Below are positions 6,955 through 10,037 of a stretch of 10,037 bases of DNA, one piece after another. Source of the stretch: Anaerolineae bacterium (GTDB lineage Bacteria; Chloroflexota; Anaerolineae; E26-bin7); NCBI GenBank assembly GCA_029933115.1, contig JAOZOT010000100.1:1-10037 (forward strand). The letters are read 5' to 3'. The notes under the pieces are model-generated. The model made no database searches, was not told the origin of the DNA, and was given only the letters and a program-made list of their open reading frames with translations. Positions within the stretch are counted from its first letter, which is position 1. Every line of letters starts with the position of its first letter. The position numbers were made by a program, and so were the translations under genes.

Positions 6955-6976
6955 CTAGAGATGCAAAGCCAGGTAT

Positions 6977-7004
6977 ATTATACCACAAATGGCAAAACCG
7001 CCAA
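6977..7004 (-). promoter_or_regulatory. Probable promoter of the J-domain/yhhQ/era operon
   Basis: On the minus strand TATAAT (6977-6982) is preceded at 16 bases by TTGGCG (6999-7004), four of six matches to TTGACA. The -10 lies inside a perfect odd palindrome, GGTATA-T-TATACC (6972-6984). Transcription would start near 6970, with a leader of about 87 bases. Confidence 0.6.
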
Positions 7005-7029
7005 CTATGAGTTGCCCTGGGCCGACTTC

Positions 7030-7058
7030 TTGACAAAGGTGATGTTCAGATATATAAT
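7030..7058 (+). promoter_or_regulatory. Consensus sigma70-type promoter of nfnAB
   Basis: TTGACA (7030-7035) and TATAAT (7053-7058) are separated by exactly 17 bases, a perfect consensus match. Transcription would start near 7065, giving a leader of about 93 bases to the nfnA GTG start. Confidence 0.85.
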
Positions 7059-7157
7059 GGCCAGCGGTGAAGAAAAGCACAAACAGCGAGCCCGTGCTGG
7101 GCACAATCTCAAACCGTAATCTACGCAAGCCCGAATATTGTTAAGGAGGCAGACAAC

Positions 7158-8003
7158 GTGTATGAGATTTTAGCTAAAGAGGAATTGGGAACCGTAAACA
7201 AGCTGATGGTGATTGATGCACCACTGGTTGCCCGCAAGGCCCAGGCTGGCCAGTTCGTCATCCTGCGCGTGGTTGAAGAGGGGGAACGCATCCCTCTGAC
7301 CATCGCCGACTTTGACCGTGAGAAGGGCACCATTACCATCGTCTTCCAGGAGGTAGGCAAGAGCACCATGCATCTGGGCCTTCTCCAGGTGGGCGATGAA
7401 TTGGCCAGTTTCACCGGCCCCCTGGGGCGACCTACAGAGATCGAGAACTATGGCACCGTTGTCTGTGTGGGTGGTGGCGTGGGCATTGCTCCCATCTACC
7501 CCATCGCCCGTGCCCTGAAAGAGGCAGGCAACGAGGTCATCTCCATCATCGGCGCCCGCACCAAAGACCTCCTCTTCTGGGAAGACAAGGTGCGAGCCGT
7601 CAGCGATGAACTCATCGTCTGCACCGATGATGGCTCTTATGCCCGCAAAGCTCTGGTCACCGAGCCTCTCAAGGAGTTGTGCGAGGCCCGGAAGGACATC
7701 GCCTGTGTGTGGGGCATCGGACCGGCTATCATGATGAAATTCACCAGCCTGACTACCAAACCTTTTGGGGTAAAGACCATCGTCAGTCTCAACTCCATCA
7801 TGGTTGATGGCACAGGCATGTGTGGGGCTTGTCGGGTGGAGGTGGGCGGCAAGACCAGGTTCGTCTGCGTGGATGGGCCAGAGTTCGACGGCCACGAGGT
7901 AGACTGGGACCTGCTGATGGCCCGCCAGCGTATTTACCTCACCGAGGAGAAAAGAGCCTTTGACGAGTTCAAGCTAAAGTGCGAGTGCGACAGCGGCCTG
8001 TAG
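7158..8003 (+). CDS. nfnA: NADH-dependent reduced ferredoxin:NADP+ oxidoreductase small subunit NfnA (or sulfide dehydrogenase SudB)
   Basis: This 281-residue flavoprotein subunit would oxidise NADH and pass electrons to the partner NfnB. It has the ferredoxin-NADP reductase layout: FAD-binding RIPLTIADFD (44-53), FTGPLGRP (85-92), nucleotide-binding VCVGGGVGIAPIYP (102-115) and CTDDGSYA (155-162). A C-terminal [2Fe-2S] site has Cys222, Cys225 (MCGAC) and Cys237. Characterised Nfn proteins use three Cys plus one Asp here, and Asp217 in DGTGMCGAC is a plausible fourth ligand. The start is GTG at 7158, chosen for AGGAGG at 7144-7149 with an 8-base spacer. It is followed 127 bases later by nfnB. 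PyrK-type dihydroorotate dehydrogenase electron-transfer subunits are related, but the nfnB neighbour favours Nfn/Sud. Nfn and Sud cannot be separated from sequence alone. Confidence 0.88.
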   Translation: MYEILAKEELGTVNKLMVIDAPLVARKAQAGQFVILRVVEEGERIPLTIADFDREKGTITIVFQEVGKSTMHLGLLQVGDELASFTGPLGRPTEIENYGTVVCVGGGVGIAPIYPIARALKEAGNEVISIIGARTKDLLFWEDKVRAVSDELIVCTDDGSYARKALVTEPLKELCEARKDIACVWGIGPAIMMKFTSLTTKPFGVKTIVSLNSIMVDGTGMCGACRVEVGGKTRFVCVDGPEFDGHEVDWDLLMARQRIYLTEEKRAFDEFKLKCECDSGL

Positions 8004-8019
8004 TCGCCGAAGCAAACAT

Positions 8020-8099
8020 CGCTAGACCTTGTTTTGCTCGCGGCGGATTTGCAATCCACGGCCGGGCCGCCGGATTCCAAATCCAGCGAGAAGCTAGTG
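8020..8099. repeat. Long imperfect palindromic element in the nfnA-nfnB gap
   Basis: Nested complementary arms are visible. From outside in they are CGCTAG/CTAGTG (8020-8025 with 8094-8099, one G-U), CTCGC/GCGAG (8037-8041 with 8086-8090), GGATTTG/CAAATCC (8045-8051 with 8078-8084), a C-C mismatch, AATCC/GGATT (8053-8057 with 8072-8076) and CGGC/GCCG (8059-8062 with 8066-8069). The halves can also fold locally: GGATT-TGC-AATCC (8045-8057) and GGATT-CCA-AATCC (8072-8084). This resembles REP-type extragenic palindromes, or it may be an operon-internal RNA structure. No protein frame with a ribosome site is present. Confidence 0.7.
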
Positions 8100-8130
8100 A
8101 GCACGGAGATCATTTAAGGAGATGTAATCA

Positions 8131-9579
8131 ATGGCAGAAGCGAAGAAACCGAAGAGGGAAAAGATACCGCGCCAGGAGATGCCGCGCCAGGCACCCGAGG
8201 TGCGGCGGCGCAATTTTAATGAGGTGGCGTTGGGTTACACTCCAGAGCTCATGGCCTTGGAGGCCAAGCGCTGCTTGCAGTGCAAGAAACCCAAGTGCAT
8301 AGAAGGCTGTCCTGTGAGGGTCGACATACCGGCCTTTATCTTGAAGCTTCAGGAGGGGGACCTGGCCGGCGCGGCCGTGGCTCTCTATGCCGACAACAAC
8401 CTGCCGGCTATCTGTGGCCGCGTCTGCCCGCAGGAGACCCAATGCGAGGCCGTGTGCGTCCTGGGCAAGAAAGGGGAGCCGGTGGCCATTGGGCGTCTGG
8501 AGCGTTACGTGGCCGATTGGCGCATCAGCCAGGGCACCGAAGTGCCAGAGATGGCCCCTCCCAGCGGCAAGCGAGTGGCTGTAGTTGGTTCTGGACCGGC
8601 CGGGCTGACCTGCGCCGCCGACTTGGCCCGTTATGGACATCAGGTGACCATATTCGAGGCTCTGCACGCTCCCGGCGGAGTGCTCATCTACGGCATCCCT
8701 GAGTTCCGTTTGCCCAAAGCCATTGTCCACACCGAGGTGGAGTACGTCAAGAGCCTGGGGGTGGAGTTGATTCTCAACTGCGTCATCGGCAAGACGCTGA
8801 CTATTGACGACTTGTTTGACGACGGCTACGAAGCTGTGTTCCTGGGCACGGGGGCGGGATTGCCCATGTTCATGAACATCCCTGGCGAGAACTATAACGG
8901 TGTCTATTCAGCCAACGAGTTCCTGACACGGGTCAACCTGATGAAAGGTTATCTCTTCCCTGAGTGGGACACGCCGGTGCGCATTGGCCGTCGGGTGGCA
9001 GTAGTGGGGGGCGGCAACGTGGCTATGGACGCCGCACGTTGCTCCATGCGGCTGGGAGCCGACGAGGTGATCATTGTCTACCGGCGCTCAAGAGTGGAGA
9101 TGCCCGCCCGGGCCGAGGAGGTGGAAAACGCCGAAGAGGAAGGAGTGGTCTTCAATCTCCTCACCAACCCGGTAGAGATTTACGGTGACGATAATGGCTG
9201 GGTGCGAGGTATGAAGTGCATCCGCATGGAGTTGGGTGAGCCCGATGCCAGCGGCCGGCGGCGCCCTATCCCCATCGAGGGTTCCGAGTTTGATATGGAC
9301 GTGGACACTGTGATCATGGCTCTGGGCACCAGGCCCAATCCTATGGTCTTCACCGACGCCGGTGGGTTGGAGCGAACCCGCTGGGGTACAGTGGTAGCCG
9401 ACGAGACCACCGGCAGGACAACCAGAGAGCGCGTGTGGGCGGGCGGCGACATCGTCACCGGGGCAGCTACAGTCATCAGCGCTATGGGCGCGGGCAAGCG
9501 TGCCGCAGCCGACATTGACCGCTACCTGCGCGGCGAGATTACCACCTGGATGCCTGCAGAAGAGGCCCAGAAGGCTTGA
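8131..9579 (+). CDS. nfnB: NADH-dependent reduced ferredoxin:NADP+ oxidoreductase large subunit NfnB (or SudA), GltD-like
   Basis: This 482-residue iron-sulfur flavoprotein of the glutamate synthase small-subunit (GltD) family would exchange electrons among ferredoxin, NADP(H) and NfnA in the cytoplasm. The N-terminal domain carries two [4Fe-4S] motifs: Cys48, 51, 56, 60 (CLQCKKPKCIEGC) and Cys95, 99, 105, 109 (CGRVCPQETQCEAVC). In structurally studied Nfn one cluster also involves a Glu ligand, which I cannot assign here. Next come the FAD dinucleotide fold VVGSGPAGLTCA (151-162), the NADP fold VVGGGNVAMDAAR (291-303) and the closing GGDIVTGAATVISAMGAGK (438-456). The ATG has AAGGAG at 8116-8121 with a 9-base spacer. 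No glutamate synthase large subunit is nearby, so a GltD role is unlikely. Length is normal and no defect is seen. Confidence 0.9.
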   Translation: MAEAKKPKREKIPRQEMPRQAPEVRRRNFNEVALGYTPELMALEAKRCLQCKKPKCIEGCPVRVDIPAFILKLQEGDLAGAAVALYADNNLPAICGRVCPQETQCEAVCVLGKKGEPVAIGRLERYVADWRISQGTEVPEMAPPSGKRVAVVGSGPAGLTCAADLARYGHQVTIFEALHAPGGVLIYGIPEFRLPKAIVHTEVEYVKSLGVELILNCVIGKTLTIDDLFDDGYEAVFLGTGAGLPMFMNIPGENYNGVYSANEFLTRVNLMKGYLFPEWDTPVRIGRRVAVVGGGNVAMDAARCSMRLGADEVIIVYRRSRVEMPARAEEVENAEEEGVVFNLLTNPVEIYGDDNGWVRGMKCIRMELGEPDASGRRRPIPIEGSEFDMDVDTVIMALGTRPNPMVFTDAGGLERTRWGTVVADETTGRTTRERVWAGGDIVTGAATVISAMGAGKRAAADIDRYLRGEITTWMPAEEAQKA

Positions 9580-9598
9580 CCATCACCGGAGTTGTGGC

Positions 9599-9615
9599 CT
9601 GCTGAGACTCGGCAG
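9599..9615. terminator. Short hairpin between convergent nfnB and cutA
   Basis: CTGCTGA and TCGGCAG form a 7-bp stem, including one G-U pair on the plus strand, around a three-base loop. It lies 19 bases past the nfnB stop and 1 base beyond the cutA stop. No proper U-run follows on either strand, so it is only a candidate terminator, better for nfnB than for cutA. Confidence 0.4.
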
Positions 9616-9616
9616 C

Positions 9617-9955
9617 TCACAATTTGGGTTCGTAGTGTGTACTTTCGTCAATCCAATTCAGGTAGGCTTCACTCCCGGCCGTGATGGGCAGAGCGATGAT
9701 CTCCGGCACCTCGTAGCTGTGCAACTCTTTGACCCGGGCAGCCAGAGACTCGAACAACTCTGAGCGGCTTTTGGCTATGAGCAGCACCTCGTTGTCTCTG
9801 TGAACCTCCCCTTGCCAGCGATAGATGGAAGTGATGGCAGGGATAACGTTCACACAAGCTGCCAACCTCTCTTGAACAAGAGTCCTGGCTATCCTTTCCC
9901 CCTCTTCCGAGGAGCCGGCGGTGATAGAAACCAGCAAATAATCACACTCAGACAT
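9617..9955 (-). CDS. cutA: CutA1 family divalent-cation tolerance protein
   Basis: This 112-residue protein belongs to the trimeric, ferredoxin-like-fold CutA1 family, linked in E. coli to copper and other divalent-cation tolerance; its biochemical role is poorly defined. Family signatures are ERLAACVNVIP (29-39), SIYRWQGEV (43-51), ELHSYEVPEIIALPI (77-91) and YLNWI (98-102). I choose the ATG at 9955 over the in-frame ATG at 10006. The shorter form begins MSECDYLLVSITAG and has the length usual for CutA1, with a G-rich AGGGGG Shine-Dalgarno site upstream. The extra 17 residues look unlike family N-termini. The gene converges on nfnB with 37 bases between stops. No metal efflux gene is adjacent, so the name should be read as a family name. 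Confidence 0.93.
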   Translation of the reverse strand: MSECDYLLVSITAGSSEEGERIARTLVQERLAACVNVIPAITSIYRWQGEVHRDNEVLLIAKSRSELFESLAARVKELHSYEVPEIIALPITAGSEAYLNWIDESTHYEPKL

Positions 9956-10037
9956 TCTATAAGCTTCCCCCTTTTTCTGTGTGACAGAGGCCCTTTCGTA
10001 ATTCACCCGCAGAGGGGACGGCTACCCTCCCGCAGGC
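9956..10037. other. Region upstream of cutA to the window edge
   Basis: These 82 bases would hold the cutA promoter and leader on the minus strand. I see the ribosome site but no convincing -35/-10 pair. A weak GAGGG/CCCTC inverted repeat is present near 10010-10030. The promoter may lie beyond the edge. Confidence 0.35.

Larger units (their letters stand above)
6884..7157. other. Divergent intergenic region between the J-domain operon and nfnA, 274 bases
   Basis: The region contains a leftward promoter (6977-7004), a rightward promoter (7030-7058), a perfect hairpin (6938-6954) in the leftward leader and a small GCCC/GGGC stem in the nfnA leader near 7090-7105. The two promoters face away from each other with only 25 bases between their -35 elements, so a shared regulator is possible. 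A 61-codon frame across the region lacks a ribosome site and runs through both promoters, so I do not call it a gene. Confidence 0.6.

Noticed and set aside
6930..6990. Possible cyclic-di-GMP-like riboswitch fragment (GCAAAGCC on the plus strand)
   Set aside because: The match is only a few bases, it lies upstream of the rightward promoter and so outside that transcript, and the remaining stems are missing.
6934..7119. A 61-codon plus-strand frame in the divergent intergenic region
   Set aside because: It has no Shine-Dalgarno site, shows no recognisable motif and runs through the predicted promoters.
8004..8130. tRNA or other structural RNA gene in the nfnA-nfnB gap
   Set aside because: The folding is a single long hairpin; no cloverleaf, T-loop or CCA end could be fitted.
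9956..10006. N-terminal extension of cutA to the ATG at 10006
   Set aside because: The start at 9955 gives the usual CutA1 length and has its own G-rich ribosome site.
10024..10037. The string CCCGCAGGC at the right edge shared with the livK-livH stem (GCCTGCGGG)
   Set aside because: Only about nine shared bases with different surroundings; chance in GC-rich DNA is sufficient.

Overview
The window holds eight complete protein genes, several intergenic signals and no RNA gene that I can recognise. The base composition is moderately GC-rich. Two promoters match the sigma70 consensus perfectly with 17-base spacers, and Shine-Dalgarno sites are strong, so this is a bacterium. The gene mix (Nfn/Sud-type ferredoxin:NADP oxidoreductase, Liv-type ABC importer whose lipoprotein has a Thr/Pro-rich linker, a coiled-coil J-domain protein, a VUT-family transporter) suggests an anaerobic or thermophilic Chloroflexota-like lineage. 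That placement is inference only.

Minus strand, 101-4127: an ABC importer operon read right to left as livK (lipoprotein substrate-binding protein), livH and livM (permeases), livG (ATPase). A perfect consensus promoter at 4283-4311 drives it through a leader of about 149 nt with a small perfect hairpin. A 12-bp inverted repeat between livK and livH probably lets the binding protein be made in excess. livH/livM and livM/livG overlap by 4 bases. The expected second ATPase, livF, does not follow livG within the window.

Minus strand, 4391-6883: a tight operon of a J-domain coiled-coil protein, a queuosine-precursor transporter (YhhQ/VUT family) and the ribosome-assembly GTPase Era. It appears to start from a promoter at 6977-7004 whose -10 lies in a perfect 13-base palindrome.

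Plus strand, 7158-9579: nfnA and nfnB, the two subunits of an NADH-dependent reduced ferredoxin:NADP+ oxidoreductase (or the related sulfide dehydrogenase), behind a second perfect consensus promoter. They are separated by 127 nt that is mostly a long imperfect palindrome. A cutA gene (minus strand) converges on nfnB, with a short hairpin between them.

The conserved genes look ordinary. The most interesting material is non-coding: the palindromic element between nfnA and nfnB, a short repeat found downstream of both livG and era, and the structured livK leader. I see no clear new defence or biosynthetic system.
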